64,000 nucleotides of DNA from Paramagnetospirillum magneticum AMB-1 (GTDB lineage Bacteria; Pseudomonadota; Alphaproteobacteria; Rhodospirillales; Magnetospirillaceae), in the NCBI RefSeq assembly GCF_000009985.1, contig NC_007626.1, positions 1,388,745-1,452,744 of the forward strand. The letters are read 5' to 3'. The notes beneath the pieces were generated by a model. The model ran no database searches and was not told the origin of the DNA. It saw only the letters and a program-made list of their open reading frames with translations. This document shows, piece after piece, positions 26,278 to 34,682 of the stretch. Position 1 is the stretch's first letter. Each line of letters begins with the position of its first letter. The translations under genes were made by a program, and so were the position numbers.

Positions 26278-26460
26278 GGGGCATCTCCTTTTCCATCCTG
26301 ACCATAAATATGGACCCGAACCGGCCCCTCTTCAATACGAGATCCGTAGCCAGCGCTCCGCAGGGGAGAAAAACCTATCCTACGGTATAGGCGGGTTGAT
26401 GGGGGCGTCTCATGGCCTAAGTGATATAATGTTGGGGCCAATTCGCCTTGGAGGCTCGAT

Positions 26461-26868
26461 ATGACTCGGATCGGAATTCTGTCGGCGGCTATCGTTGCCG
26501 CCGGCTTGGTGGTGTCCAGAGTTGCGCCCGCAACGGCCGGTGATGCCAAGCAACAGATCGCCACGGCCGCCGCCCACGCCGGAATGGCTGCCGCGTCGCC
26601 GGAAGATAAAATGGTCAGGGGACACCTTCAGCACGTGGTCAATTGCCTGGTGGGGCCGGCGGGAGAGGGGTATGACTCCGCCCAGGCCAATCCCTGCAAG
26701 GACCAGGGGTTTGGTGCCCTTCAGGATTCCCCCATGGATAAATTGCCCGCCTTGCAGGCGGCGCTGAAGATGGCCCGTGATGGAATGGCCGAACCGGATT
26801 CGGCCAAGGCGCGGGAAAAGGCGGTGGCCACTCAAAGTGCTCTAAGAGGCCGTCCGGAAGGTTCTTGA
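26461..26868 (+). CDS. Small secreted protein, C-terminus rewritten by IS insertion
   Basis: The protein has 135 residues. A signal peptide (GILSAAIVAAGLVVSRV) ends near PATAG. The mature part has HLQHVVNCLVGPAGEGYD, a second Cys in NPCKDQGFGALQD and a helical C-terminus, so a disulfide is likely. GGAGG lies eight bases upstream. The last residues RGRPEGS and the stop codon are supplied by the IS element beginning at 26846. Removing the IS and one copy of the TAA target duplication restores a frame ending SALSKLSM plus TAG, so only five native residues were lost. Function is unknown. Confidence 0.75.
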   Translation: MTRIGILSAAIVAAGLVVSRVAPATAGDAKQQIATAAAHAGMAAASPEDKMVRGHLQHVVNCLVGPAGEGYDSAQANPCKDQGFGALQDSPMDKLPALQAALKMARDGMAEPDSAKAREKAVATQSALRGRPEGS

Positions 26869-27784
26869 ATCAGGTGAATCGGTTATGATTCCATGGGTCT
26901 CCAGAGAAATGCTGGGGGCGCCATGTGGACCAAGGACAACCGACGGCTCTATGAGCGGAGCGGACTTCGCTATCCAAGTGATCTGACGGATGAGGAATGG
27001 TCGCTGGTGGCGCCGCTGATCCCACCGGCAAAGCGCGGCGGGCGCCAGCGAACGGTGGATCTTCGTGAAGTGGTGAATGGGATCTTCTACGTGTTGATGA
27101 CCGGTTGCCAGTGGCGAGCATTGCCCACGGACCTGCCGCCCAAAAGCACGGTGCATGAATATCTTGGGCTGTGGGAATGGGATGGCACGCTGGCACGCCT
27201 CCATCACGCCCTGTTCATCGAGGTGCGGGAACTCTCCGGCAAAGAAGCCAGCCCGACGGCGGCGATCATAGACAGCCAGAGCGTCAAGGGCGCGGAAAAA
27301 GGGGGGCGCGGATTGATCCATCGGGCTACGACGCTGGGAAGAAGGTCAAAGGCAAGAAGCGGCACATCGTCGTCGATACGCTTGGCTTGATCCTCGCGGC
27401 TCATGTCCAACCGGCCGATGTCCAGGATCGTGATGGCGGATTGCCGGTCCTCAAGGAGGTCCGGCGCCTCTTCCCCTTCATCGTTCGGGTGTTCGCTGAT
27501 GGCGGCTACCAGGGGGCCGCCACCGCGGCAGCCGTCCGCGCACTCGGGGCGTGGCACCTGGAAATCGTCAAACGCTCCGACACCGCCAAGGGGTTCGAAG
27601 TTCTGCCAAAGCGGTGGATCGTTGAGCGCACCTTCGGGTGGCTGGGGCGTTGTCGCCGTCTCGCCAAGGACTTCGAGAATCTCGCCAGGATGGCGCTGGC
27701 GTTTCTTCGCCTCGCCATGATCCGCCTCATGCTGCGAAGGATAGCAAGACACCGGAAATCATAGGAAACTTCACGGACGGACTC
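26846..27784 (+). mobile_element. IS5-family insertion sequence (IS1031/IS427-like group)
   Basis: This 939-bp element has imperfect terminal inverted repeats (left GAGGCCGTCCGGAAGGTT, right GAGTCCGTCCGTGAAGTT; 14 of the first 19 bases agree) and a 3-bp TAA target duplication at 26843-26845 and 27785-27787. It holds one transposase gene split across two frames with a slippery run. TNA-type duplications are typical of the IS1031 group. It appears intact. Confidence 0.9.
26923..27764 (+). CDS. IS5-family DDE transposase, made by -1 frameshift
   Basis: Two overlapping frames encode the enzyme. The first (from MWTKDNRRLYERSGL) contains the DUF4096-like N-terminal domain (LTDEEWSLVAPLIPP) and the first catalytic Asp in AIIDSQSVKG. 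The run of five A and six G at 27296-27306 allows a -1 shift into the second frame, which carries the second Asp (VFADGGYQGA) and the Glu (IVERTFGWLGR). Without the shift the first frame ends at 27390 in unrelated sequence. An ATG at 26893 could add ten residues. The fused product is about 280 residues, normal for the family. Confidence 0.88.
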
Positions 27785-28134
27785 TAAGTAAATTATCAAT
27801 GTAGGTCTGTAAAAACAGTGTAGTAAAAATTGACATTCTGATTGTTACTTGCGGCGACAATGCTACTGCAGGCAGATGTCGCCGCATATCACCCAGGGGT
27901 TATTCAGTTTTTTGAATGTGTTAATCCACGGTTGCGTTGGCATCTCCGTGGGCGGCTTGGCGAAATCCTAGGCCAATCCAGCTTGCCAACGGTCATGGCC
28001 TGCTTAAGGCATAGCCTGGTGGCGAAATGCTTGCCGTATGGATTGGTTACTGTCCATGTAAATATACTGAACTTCTCAAGATGAATTGATACTCTGCGGC
28101 CAATCAAAAAAGGCGCGATCCAGGGGGCGTCGGG
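27785..28134. other. AT-richer spacer between IS and sensor gene, no confident gene
   Basis: About 350 bases are markedly richer in A+T than the surroundings. A 243-base open frame (27842-28084, plus strand) exists but has no family resemblance and no convincing ribosome-binding site. The first part (GTAAATTATCAATGTAG) is the original 3' end of the gene hit by the IS. The remainder may be an eroded gene or a foreign remnant together with the promoter of the downstream gene. Confidence 0.5.
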
Positions 28135-29844
28135 GTGATTGGCGATTTGCGTATCGGATTTCGGCTATCTTTCACCGTCGTCATTCTGCTGGCGGCGCTG
28201 GCGGGGGTGTCGGCCTATGCCCTGCACGAGATCAGGGACCGCCTGCTGACCGAGCGGCAAAGCCAGAGCCGCGTCATGGTCCGGGGCGCTATTTCCCAGA
28301 TCGCCCGCTTCGAGGACTTGGAGCGGAACGGCTCCCTGGGTCGGGAGCAGGCTCAGTCGGAGGCGATCCGGGCCGTCAACAGCCTGTATTTCGGCCCCGA
28401 TTTGTATGTCTGGATCAATGATTCCCGCCCGGTGGTGCTCGCCCATCCCGTCCAGGCCATCATCGGGCGCGATGTGGGGGACATCCGGGATGCGGACGGT
28501 CGCCCTCTGTTCCGCGAATTTCTCCGGCTCAGCGCGGCCAGCGGTCACGGGACGGTGACCTATCGCTGGCCACGGGTGAATGACGATGTGCCGCGGTTGA
28601 AGATCTCCTATGTGGAGGGCTTCGCCCCCTGGGATTGGACCGTGGGGGCGGGCGCCTATGTGGACGACATCGATGCCGCCTATGACGAGGCGGCCCGCCG
28701 GTTCGGGCTGTTCGCCCTGCTGGCCGGACTGGCCGCCGCCCTGGTGGCGTGGCTGGTGGGGGTGGGCATCACACGGCCGTTGAAACAGGTCACCCGGTGC
28801 ATGACCCGCCTGGCGGCGGGCGAGTCCGTGGAGGTTCCCCAGCCCGCGCGCGGCGATGAAATGGGCGATCTGATGCGGGCCCTGGGCGACTTCAAGCGCC
28901 ACCTGTCGGAAAAGGAGCAGTTCCGCGAGGCCCACGATTCCGTGTTGCGCGAGGCCGGGACCGTCTTCAATCTGATTTCCGACGCGGTGATGGTGACCGA
29001 CCGGCGCAACCACATCAAGCTGGTCAACCCGGCCTTCACCAGGATCACCGGGTTCGCGCCGGACGAGGTCATCGGGCGTTCCCCCTCGATCCTCTCCTCG
29101 GGGCGCCACGACAAGGCGTTCTATGCCGCCATGTGGGAGCAATTGTCGTCGGGCGGCAGTTGGAGCGGCGAGGTCTGGAACCGCGCCAAAAGCGGCGAAG
29201 TCTTTCCGGAATGGCTGTCCATCGTCGCCATTCGGGACCGGGCGGGCGAGGCCCATGGCTATGTGGCCACCTTCAGCAACATCGCCGAGCGGAAGCGCCG
29301 CGAGACCCGTATGCGCTGGCAGGCCGAGCACGATGCGCTGACCGGGCTCGCCAACCGCGTCCATTTCGAGACCGCCCTGGCGGTGGCCCTGTCCCAGGCG
29401 CGGCAGACCGGCTCGGAGCTTGCCGTCCTGTTCATTTCCCTGGAAGGCTTCAAGGAGGTCGCCGACACCCTGGGGCGTGCCATCGGCGACCCCGTTCTCT
29501 CGGTGATGGCCAAGCGTTTGCGGCAGATCGTGCGGGCCGACGACGTGGTGGCCCGCTTGGGTGGGGATGAATTCGCGGTGATCATCCCGATGCTGCAGCA
29601 CGAAGGCAATGCCCGCTTTGTCGCCGGGAAGATTGTTTCCTGCCTCGCCGAGCCTGTTATTCTCGGCAATACTCAGGCCCAGATCAGCGCCAACGTGGGG
29701 GTGGCCATCCATCCCCACCATGGAACCTCGCCCAAGGAACTGCTGTCCGCGGCCGACCATGCCATACGGTGCAGCAAGCAGGCGGGCCGCAGCGGCATTG
29801 CCATGGCCGAGGCCGCGCCATCCTCGGCCATTCGGGCGTCTTGA
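28135..29844 (+). CDS. Cache-HAMP-PAS-GGDEF membrane sensor
   Basis: The protein has 569 residues. One helix lies near residues 10-30, then a periplasmic single-Cache domain to about 185 (LYVWINDSRPVVLAHPVQ, GFAPWDWTVGAGAYVDDI), a second helix (LFALLAGLAAALVAWLVGV), HAMP, PAS (about 275-395) and a C-terminal GGDEF domain. The active site reads RLGGDEFAVII. Other substrate positions look altered: FISLEGFKEVADTLG replaces the usual DxDxFKxxND pattern, so diguanylate cyclase activity may be weak or lost. Cache domains bind small metabolites. The GTG start follows GGGGGCGTCGGG. Convergent with sseA. Confidence 0.87.
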   Translation: MIGDLRIGFRLSFTVVILLAALAGVSAYALHEIRDRLLTERQSQSRVMVRGAISQIARFEDLERNGSLGREQAQSEAIRAVNSLYFGPDLYVWINDSRPVVLAHPVQAIIGRDVGDIRDADGRPLFREFLRLSAASGHGTVTYRWPRVNDDVPRLKISYVEGFAPWDWTVGAGAYVDDIDAAYDEAARRFGLFALLAGLAAALVAWLVGVGITRPLKQVTRCMTRLAAGESVEVPQPARGDEMGDLMRALGDFKRHLSEKEQFREAHDSVLREAGTVFNLISDAVMVTDRRNHIKLVNPAFTRITGFAPDEVIGRSPSILSSGRHDKAFYAAMWEQLSSGGSWSGEVWNRAKSGEVFPEWLSIVAIRDRAGEAHGYVATFSNIAERKRRETRMRWQAEHDALTGLANRVHFETALAVALSQARQTGSELAVLFISLEGFKEVADTLGRAIGDPVLSVMAKRLRQIVRADDVVARLGGDEFAVIIPMLQHEGNARFVAGKIVSCLAEPVILGNTQAQISANVGVAIHPHHGTSPKELLSAADHAIRCSKQAGRSGIAMAEAAPSSAIRAS

Positions 29845-29846
29845 AC

Positions 29847-29874
29847 GAAAAACCCCCGCCGGCGAGGGCGGGGG
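29847..29874 (-). terminator. Rho-independent terminator of sseA
   Basis: GGCGGGGG / CCCCCGCC forms a stem with loop GGCGA. On the minus strand it is followed by five T, 33 bases after the sseA stop. It lies three bases after the stop of the convergent sensor gene and could also slow that transcript. Confidence 0.75.
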
Positions 29875-29907
29875 CTGATCCATCCTGGTCCGGGCTTGGC
29901 CGTGGAC

Positions 29908-30762
29908 CTACTTCTCGATGGGCGTGTCGTCGCGGTTGCCCCATTCGGCCCAGGAGCCGTCATAGACCGCCACGTTCTCGTGCCCCACCAGATGCAGCGC
30001 CAGGGCCACGGTGCAGGCGGTGACGCCCGAGCCGCAGGAGATGGTCACCGGCTGCTTGGAATCGATGCCGGCGGCGTCGAAGCGGGCCTTCAACTGCTCG
30101 GTGGGCAGCATGCAGCGGGTGCGCTCGTCGATCAGGTCGGCGAAGGGCACGTTGACCGAGCCGGGGATATGGCCCTGATGCTTGGTGGGGCGAGGCTCGG
30201 CGGCCTCGCCCTTGAAGCGGGCGGGGGCGCGGGCGTCGATCACCAACTCGCGCTTGCTCTCCAGATTGGCCTTCATGTGGTCCAGGTCGCGGACCAGCAG
30301 ATGGTTGTAGTGGCTGATGAAGTGCCGGGTGCGCGGCACCGGCGGCAGGTCTTCCACCGGCAGGCCTTCGCGCAGCCACTTGGGGAAGCCGCCGTCCAGC
30401 ACCGACACGTCGCGGTGGCCGAAGGTGCGGAACATCCACCAGGCCCGCGCCGCGGCGCTGGCAAAGCCCGAGCCGTCGTAGATCACGATCTTGTTGCCGT
30501 TGCCCAGGCCCAGCTTGCGCACCTTGCTGGAGAACTTCTCCGGCGCGGGCAGCATATGGGGCAGGGTGGAATCGGTGTCGGCGATCTCGTCGATGTCGAA
30601 GAACACGGCACCGGGGATATGCTCGGCGTCATATTCCTCGCGGGCGTTGCGGTTCTGGCCGGGCGTGTACCAGCTGGCGTCGACCACGCGCACGTCGGGC
30701 GCGCTGAGGTGCGAGGCCAGCCACTCGGTGCTGACGAGGGCGTCCGAATTGGGATGCATCAT
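29908..30762 (-). CDS. sseA: 3-mercaptopyruvate / thiosulfate sulfurtransferase
   Basis: The protein has 284 residues in two rhodanese domains. The N-terminal domain has an inactive loop (IYDGSGFASAAR region). The C-terminal active-site loop is CGSGVTAC, whose CGSGVT type favours 3-mercaptopyruvate. The enzyme transfers sulfane sulfur to cyanide or thiols. It is 44 bases downstream of cysK on the same strand, grouping cysteine synthesis with sulfur transfer, and is followed by a terminator. Confidence 0.93.
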   Translation of the reverse strand: MMHPNSDALVSTEWLASHLSAPDVRVVDASWYTPGQNRNAREEYDAEHIPGAVFFDIDEIADTDSTLPHMLPAPEKFSSKVRKLGLGNGNKIVIYDGSGFASAAARAWWMFRTFGHRDVSVLDGGFPKWLREGLPVEDLPPVPRTRHFISHYNHLLVRDLDHMKANLESKRELVIDARAPARFKGEAAEPRPTKHQGHIPGSVNVPFADLIDERTRCMLPTEQLKARFDAAGIDSKQPVTISCGSGVTACTVALALHLVGHENVAVYDGSWAEWGNRDDTPIEK

Positions 30763-30806
30763 GCTTCAATTCCCCCCTTGCGGGTTTGCTTTTGTTTGGT
30801 CGCCGC

Positions 30807-31811
30807 TCACTCCAGCCAATGGGGCACCGGCAGATTGCGTTCCCGCAGGAAGGCCGGATTGAACAGCTTGCTTTGATAGCGGGTACCATAATCGCAGAGC
30901 ACTGTCACCACTGTGTGTCCGGGTCCTAATATGCGCGCCACCTTGATGGCGGCCATCACATTGATTCCGCTCGATCCTCCCAGAACCAGTCCCTCCTGCC
31001 GAACCAGATCGAAAATCAGCGGCAGCGCCTCGTGATCGGTCACCTGGACCTGATCGTCGATGGGGGCGCCGTCCAGATTGCGGGTGATGCGGCCCTGGCC
31101 GATGCCTTCGGTGATGGAGGTGCCCTCGGCCTTCAGCTCGCCATGGGCATAGTGGTGGTACAGCGCCGAGCCCATGGGGTCGGCCAGCACCACCTTGATG
31201 TCCTTGTTGTGCTCCTTCAGCGCCATGCCGGTGCCCGCCAGGGTGCCGCCGGTCCCCACCGCGCAGGTGAAGGCATCCACCGTGCCGTCGGTCTGGCGCC
31301 AGATCTCCTGGCCGGTGGTGTTGAAGTGGCCCATGCGGTTGGCGGTGTTGTCGAACTGGTTGGCCCACAGCACGCCATTGGGCTCGGTCTTGGCCAGTTC
31401 GTTGGCCAGGGTCTCGGAATAGCGCACGTAATTGCCGGGATTGGCGTAGGGCACGGCCGGAACCAGACGCAGGTCGGCGCCCACCAGCCGCAGCATGTCC
31501 TTCTTTTCCTGGCTTTGGGTCTCGGGCATGACGATGACCGTCCTGTAGCCCAGGGCATTGGCCACCAGGGCCAGGCCGATGCCGGTATTGCCCGCTGTGC
31601 CCTCGACGATCACGCCGCCGGGCTTCAGCAGGCCCTTGCGTTCCGCGTCCTGGATGATGGCCAGGGCGGCGCGGTCCTTGACCGATCCGCCGGGATTGAG
31701 GAACTCGGCCTTGCCCAGGATGTTGCAACCGGTCTCCTCCGACGCCCGCTTCAGGCGGATGAGCGGGGTGTTGCCGATGGAATCGAGGAAGCCGTCGCGA
31801 ATGTCCGTCAT
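30807..31811 (-). CDS. cysK: Cysteine synthase (PLP-dependent)
   Basis: The protein has 334 residues. The PLP lysine is K45 in NPGGSVKDRAA; GTAGNTGIGLALVA and GTGGTLAGTGMALK bind substrate and PLP phosphate, and EGLVLGGSSGINVMAA precedes the C-terminus. It makes cysteine from O-acetylserine and sulfide. An internal ETQSQEKKDMLRLVGA segment and the length match the cysteine synthase branch found next to sulfurtransferases. Co-transcription with sseA is likely. The leader contains several A+T-rich stretches, a reasonable promoter site. Confidence 0.93.
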   Translation of the reverse strand: MTDIRDGFLDSIGNTPLIRLKRASEETGCNILGKAEFLNPGGSVKDRAALAIIQDAERKGLLKPGGVIVEGTAGNTGIGLALVANALGYRTVIVMPETQSQEKKDMLRLVGADLRLVPAVPYANPGNYVRYSETLANELAKTEPNGVLWANQFDNTANRMGHFNTTGQEIWRQTDGTVDAFTCAVGTGGTLAGTGMALKEHNKDIKVVLADPMGSALYHHYAHGELKAEGTSITEGIGQGRITRNLDGAPIDDQVQVTDHEALPLIFDLVRQEGLVLGGSSGINVMAAIKVARILGPGHTVVTVLCDYGTRYQSKLFNPAFLRERNLPVPHWLE

Positions 31812-31869
31812 GGTTTGTGTAGTTTCCGTCTAATTGCCATTGCAATAATGTAGCTAGTCGGATCGTGGG

Positions 31870-34053
31870 CTACAAGGCCTGTAAAACTCCCTTCACCCGC
31901 TCGGGCGTGAACGGCACGGTGCGCAGCCTTGCCCCCACCGCGTCGAACACCGCGTTGGCCAGGGCGGCGGGCACCGGGGCGCAGGCCGCTTCGCCGCCAC
32001 CCATGGGCGGTTGGTCGGGCCGGTCCAGCAGCTCGATGGCGATGTCGGGGACCGCGCCGAAACCGAGGATGGGGTAGGTGGACTGGTCGGTGGAGGTGAC
32101 GCGCGAGGCGTCGAAGGCCACCTCTTCCAGCAGGGTGCGCGACAGGGTCTGGAGGATGCAGCCCTCGATCTGCATCTTCAGCGCGTCGGGATTGATCACC
32201 AGCCCGCAATCATGGGCGCAGGTCACCTTCTTGATGGCGATGCGCCCGGTGTCGCGGTCGACCATGACCTCCATGGCCATGCCCACATAGGTTTCCGAGT
32301 GCTTGTAGTGAACATAGGCGATGCCGCGCCCGGTGCCGTCGCCGGCGGGGTTGGGCGAGGGGCGCGGCGCCCAGGCCATCATGGACGCGGCCTTGGTCAG
32401 CACGGCGACGCCCCGCAGATCCCGGAGGCCGATCAGGCGGGTGACCAGGGGGTCCAGCCCCACGCCAGCGCACAGCTCATCGAAATAGCCTTCCACCGCG
32501 AAGGTGTTGGCGATCTTGCCCGGCGCGCGGATGTTGCTGGGGCGCAAGGGGGCTTCGGCCTGCCAGTGGACCTTGACCTCCAGATCGGCGACGGCATAGG
32601 GCGGATCGCCGTTCTGGGAGATCAGGCCGGTGATCAGGCCCTGGGGCTGGGCGATGCCCGCCGCCTCGGGGGCCAGCAACGGCACGTTGACCAGTCCGGC
32701 GGTGGCCTTGGGGAGCCACATCTCGGTGCTCCAGCCGGCCAGCAGGCCGGAGGGCGCCATGGCGCCGCGAATGGCCAGCAATTGCGGCGGACCCTTGGGG
32801 TCCCAGGCCAGCTCGTCATCCCGGCTCCAGGCGACCCGGACCGGCTTGCCCGTGGCCTTGGCCAGCAGGGCGGCGTCGGCGCTGGCGTCGTCATGGCCGT
32901 TCATGCCGTAGCAGCCCGAGCCGTCCAGATAGACCATGCGCACCTTGTCCACGCCCAGGCCCAGCAGGGCGGCCAAGGCGGGGCGGAACTTGTGGGTGGC
33001 CTGCGACGCGGTCCAGATGGTGGCGGCGCCGTCTTTGACCTGGGCCACCGCGCAGCTCGGCCCCAGCGAGCCGTGGGACTGCACCGGCCAGTAATACTCG
33101 GCGGCGGGCGGCGCGTCGGCCAGGGCGGCGGCGGCGTCGCCCTTGGCCTTCAACACCTCCTCGGCGGCGAAGGGCGGGGTCTTCAGCCAGTCGCGCACCG
33201 CCTGATGACCCATCAGCGGGGCGGAATCCGACCATTGCGCCTTCAGCATCCCGGCGGCGCGGACGGCGTCCCATTCGCGGGGGGCCACCACGGCCAGGAA
33301 GTCCTTGAGGCGCACCACGCGGGCGCCGCGGATGGCCTTGATGGAGGCCTCGTCCACCCGGAGCAGGCTGGCGCCCACCGAGGGCGGGCGGATGACGCGG
33401 CCATGCAGCATGCCGGGCAGCTTGAAGTCGTGGACATAAACATGGGTGCCGCAGACCTTGGCCGGCAGGTCGGGGCGGGGCAGGGGCTTGCCCACCACGC
33501 GATAGTCGGCGGGATTGCGCAGCGGCGCCTTGGGGTCCAACTTCAGGGCGAAGCCGCCCTCGCCCACCAGATCGCCCATGGCGATGGAGCGGCCAGATTC
33601 CCGGGGGCCCACCACGCCGTCGCGGAGATCCAGTTCCTCGGCGGGTAGGTCCAGCCTTGCGGCGGCGAGGCGGATCAGGGCCTGACGCGCCGTGGCGGCC
33701 GCCTGGCGGATCTGCACGCCGCCCTTGGCCACGCCGGTGGAGCCGGCGGTGGGTCCCTGGTCGGGGGTCAGCGCCGTGTCGCCCTCGACCAGGGCGATGG
33801 AGTCAATGCCGATACCCAGTTCCTCGGCGGCCATCTGGCGGATGGCGACGCGCAGGCCCTGGCCGAGATCGACCTTGCCGCAATAGACGGTGACCTTGCC
33901 GTCGGCGCCGATGGCCAAGAACCCGTCCACCTCGGCGGGATCGTTGGTCTTGGCCAAGGCGGCGGCGGCTCCAGAGGGGCGGGGCAGGGCGAAGGCCACG
34001 GTCAGGGCCGCCATGGAGCCCAGCAGGGCGCGCCGGGACAGATCGAGGCTCAT
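31870..34053 (-). CDS. Molybdopterin-binding hydroxylase large subunit (IorB-like)
   Basis: The protein has 727 residues. A twin-arginine signal (SRRALLGSMAALTVAFAL, then PSGAAA) directs folded export to the periplasm. The body is a xanthine-oxidase-family molybdopterin subunit: VDLGQGLRVAIRQMAAEELG, DQGPTAGSTGVAKGG, NIRAPGKIANTFAVE, and the active-site Glu in PPMGGGEAACAP. The split architecture with a separate 2Fe-2S subunit resembles isoquinoline 1-oxidoreductase and membrane-facing aldehyde dehydrogenases. Its ATG overlaps the small-subunit stop by four bases. No cytochrome subunit is nearby. Substrate is unknown; an aldehyde or N-heterocycle is likely. Confidence 0.88.
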   Translation of the reverse strand: MSLDLSRRALLGSMAALTVAFALPRPSGAAAALAKTNDPAEVDGFLAIGADGKVTVYCGKVDLGQGLRVAIRQMAAEELGIGIDSIALVEGDTALTPDQGPTAGSTGVAKGGVQIRQAAATARQALIRLAAARLDLPAEELDLRDGVVGPRESGRSIAMGDLVGEGGFALKLDPKAPLRNPADYRVVGKPLPRPDLPAKVCGTHVYVHDFKLPGMLHGRVIRPPSVGASLLRVDEASIKAIRGARVVRLKDFLAVVAPREWDAVRAAGMLKAQWSDSAPLMGHQAVRDWLKTPPFAAEEVLKAKGDAAAALADAPPAAEYYWPVQSHGSLGPSCAVAQVKDGAATIWTASQATHKFRPALAALLGLGVDKVRMVYLDGSGCYGMNGHDDASADAALLAKATGKPVRVAWSRDDELAWDPKGPPQLLAIRGAMAPSGLLAGWSTEMWLPKATAGLVNVPLLAPEAAGIAQPQGLITGLISQNGDPPYAVADLEVKVHWQAEAPLRPSNIRAPGKIANTFAVEGYFDELCAGVGLDPLVTRLIGLRDLRGVAVLTKAASMMAWAPRPSPNPAGDGTGRGIAYVHYKHSETYVGMAMEVMVDRDTGRIAIKKVTCAHDCGLVINPDALKMQIEGCILQTLSRTLLEEVAFDASRVTSTDQSTYPILGFGAVPDIAIELLDRPDQPPMGGGEAACAPVPAALANAVFDAVGARLRTVPFTPERVKGVLQAL

Positions 34054-34559
34054 GACTTGTCCCTCCCGCCGGCGCGCATCACGGCCTTGAGAACTCTTTG
34101 GTGGCTGCCGCAGCGGCAGAGATGGCCGTCCAGCGCCTCCTTGACCTCCGCCAGATCCGGCTGGGCCGTGCGGGCCAGCAGGGCGGCGCCCTCCACCACC
34201 ATTCCCGGTGTGCAGAAACCGCATTGGGCCGCCTGCTCTTCCACGAAGGCGGCCTGGACCGGATGGGGAGCCTCGGGGGTGCCCAGGCCCTCGATGGTGG
34301 TCACCACCTTGCCCGCCGCCTCGCCCAGGGTGGTCCGGCACGACCGGGCGGGCTGGCCGTCGATCAGCACCGTGCAGGCGCCGCATTCCCCCTTGCCGCA
34401 TCCCAGATGGGTCCCGGTCAGGCCCAGTTCCTCGCGCAGCCAGTAGACCAGCGGCATGTCGCCGTCGGCCAGCGCGGCGCGGCGTTCCGTGCCGTTGACG
34501 GTGAGGGAGAGTTGGGCGGGGGATTTCGCCTTCGCGGCGGTCGCGGGTTTTCCGGCCAT
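34050..34559 (-). CDS. 2Fe-2S subunit of the molybdenum hydroxylase (IorA-like)
   Basis: The protein has 169 residues. The plant-type 2Fe-2S motif GCGKGECGACTVLIDGQ and a later Cys (ARSC) are followed by the second cluster motif CGFCTPGM...CRCG. It transfers electrons from the molybdenum cofactor. GAGGA five bases upstream selects the ATG at 34559 over in-frame codons up to 34616. It has no signal peptide, so it is probably exported together with the Tat-tagged large subunit. The 18-residue N-terminal extension rich in Ala and Lys is not part of the fold. Confidence 0.9.
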   Translation of the reverse strand: MAGKPATAAKAKSPAQLSLTVNGTERRAALADGDMPLVYWLREELGLTGTHLGCGKGECGACTVLIDGQPARSCRTTLGEAAGKVVTTIEGLGTPEAPHPVQAAFVEEQAAQCGFCTPGMVVEGAALLARTAQPDLAEVKEALDGHLCRCGSHQRVLKAVMRAGGRDKS

Positions 34560-34682
34560 AGGGTCCTCGCGTGTCATGGGTCGGGTAGTATATGGGCAAA
34601 CCCGCCGCTTGCCCAAGACCGCCTTGATCCGCTACACCCTGATCGCCCGGACGGCGGGCGCAATCGGCCCGGAGGTCTGCTG

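Noticed and set aside
27842..28084. 80-codon open frame in the AT-rich spacer
   Set aside because: No ribosome-binding site, no family resemblance and no sign of codon bias like the neighbours.
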